DNA of 6,935 nt, taken from positions 1-6,935 of the forward strand of contig CAMAYA010000065.1 in NCBI GenBank assembly GCA_945862275.1. Direction: 5' to 3'. Positions 6,411 to 6,935 of the stretch are shown here, piece by piece. Each line of letters begins with the position of its first letter. Position 1 is the stretch's first letter. A program made the position numbers and the translations under genes. Source of the DNA: Legionella genomosp. 1. Its GTDB lineage: Bacteria; Pseudomonadota; Gammaproteobacteria; Legionellales; Legionellaceae. Under the pieces are notes generated by a model that searched no databases, had not been told where the DNA came from, and saw only the letters and a list, made by a program, of their open reading frames with translations.

Positions 6411-6935
6411 CTATGGTTTAAACCAAACAAGTGTAGCTATTCTACCGGTTTCGGCATCCCGTCGATAGGAATAGAATGTATTGTTCAGCTCATATGTGCA
6501 AGCCCCTGATTGATAAACAGCGAATATGCCCAGTGATTGGAGTATTAATTCAGCCAGCATGGGTAAATCAGCAAACAACTGTTTATCGATTTGGCGAAAG
6601 GCCACGTCGGTAAATGGATAGCGAGCGGTATAGGCTTCTCGGACCTCTTCTCCTGTTTCATAACACCGGCCACACATGGCCGGCCCAATCCACGCCATCA
6701 AGGCGCTGGGGTTCGCATGCATTTTAAGAAGGGTGTTTTCTACGATGCCATTGAGCAAACCGCGCCAACCCGCATGAATAGCGGCAATTTCGGTCCCTGC
6801 CTTATCACATAACATAATGGGCAAGCAATCGGCGGTCATAATGGCTAATGGATGGTTGATTGATCGCGTAATGGCGGCATCGGCGTCGCGTTGCGGTTCG
6901 TCTTCAACGATAACACAACGATTGCTATGGGTTTG
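6411..6935 (-). CDS. pgeF: PgeF/YfiH laccase-domain protein, C-terminal 174 residues (5' end outside window)
   Basis: The frame is open to the right edge, so about 70 N-terminal residues are missing compared with the usual 240 or so. An internal ATG at 6837-6839 is not the start, because conserved family sequence continues upstream of it. The visible part begins QTHSNRC, with the metal-binding QxH motif, then DADAAIT and MTADCLP, and the IHAGWRGLLNG signature. This gives the three conserved ligands His, Cys and His of the DUF152/LACC1 active site. IGPAMCGRCYE and the late GACTYE and FYSYRRD blocks are also typical. Family members have been linked to editing of wrongly built UDP-MurNAc-L-Ser in peptidoglycan synthesis and to purine nucleoside phosphorylase or polyphenol oxidase activity; which applies here cannot be told. 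The protein is cytoplasmic. It ends TAG, 20 nt before degQ, so the two are probably one transcript. Confidence 0.93.
   Translation of the reverse strand, partial: QTHSNRCVIVEDEPQRDADAAITRSINHPLAIMTADCLPIMLCDKAGTEIAAIHAGWRGLLNGIVENTLLKMHANPSALMAWIGPAMCGRCYETGEEVREAYTARYPFTDVAFRQIDKQLFADLPMLAELILQSLGIFAVYQSGACTYELNNTFYSYRRDAETGRIATLVWFKP

Noticed and set aside
6414..6425. Twelve-base perfect palindrome TGGTTTAAACCA at the end of pgeF
   Set aside because: It encodes the final Trp-Phe-Lys-Pro region, is short, has no T tract or promoter spacing nearby, and a palindrome of this size may arise by chance.
6411..6839. PgeF beginning at the internal ATG 6839
   Set aside because: Family-conserved QTHS and DADAAIT residues are encoded in frame upstream to the window edge, so the gene starts outside.

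Overview
The window looks like chromosomal core DNA of a gammaproteobacterium. The type IV pilus block pilB-pilC-pilD, a DegQ-type periplasmic protease, a PgeF/YfiH laccase-domain protein and a YafS-like methyltransferase are all housekeeping or envelope genes of that class. The DegQ protein, with its extended loop before the active-site strand and its C-terminal tail, reminds me of Legionellales (Legionella/Coxiella relatives). That placement is recall and inference, because no search was possible.

Layout. Positions 1-174 (minus) hold the first 58 codons of an unrecognised gene with its own candidate promoter at 206-234. Positions 289-4066 (minus) hold pilB, pilC and pilD in that transcription order, tightly packed: pilB and pilC probably overlap by 8 nt, and pilC and pilD are 15 nt apart. 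PilB is the assembly ATPase, PilC the inner-membrane platform, and PilD the prepilin peptidase/N-methylase. PilD usually also serves the type II secretion pseudopilins. No pilin gene (pilA) lies in the window.

The gap between pilB and the next gene carries two divergent promoters that interlock: the -10 of each overlaps the -35 of the other. The rightward promoter drives a class I SAM methyltransferase resembling YafS (4152-4898, plus), whose real start is most likely a GTG just behind a good ribosome binding site.

A 118-bp convergent gap (4899-5016) separates the methyltransferase from degQ. It codes for nothing evident but is rich in complementary segments. One part, read on the minus strand, has the geometry of a tRNA T-arm plus acceptor strand ending in ACCA. 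Another has short stretches reminiscent of 6S RNA. Neither identification is complete.

Positions 5017-6390 (minus) encode the DegQ/HtrA protease, 20 nt downstream of pgeF (6411 to the window end, minus, 5' end missing), so the two are probably cotranscribed. No insertion sequence, CRISPR array, complete tRNA, rRNA or clearly novel multigene system is visible. The least explained parts are the 4899-5016 gap and the partial gene at the left edge.
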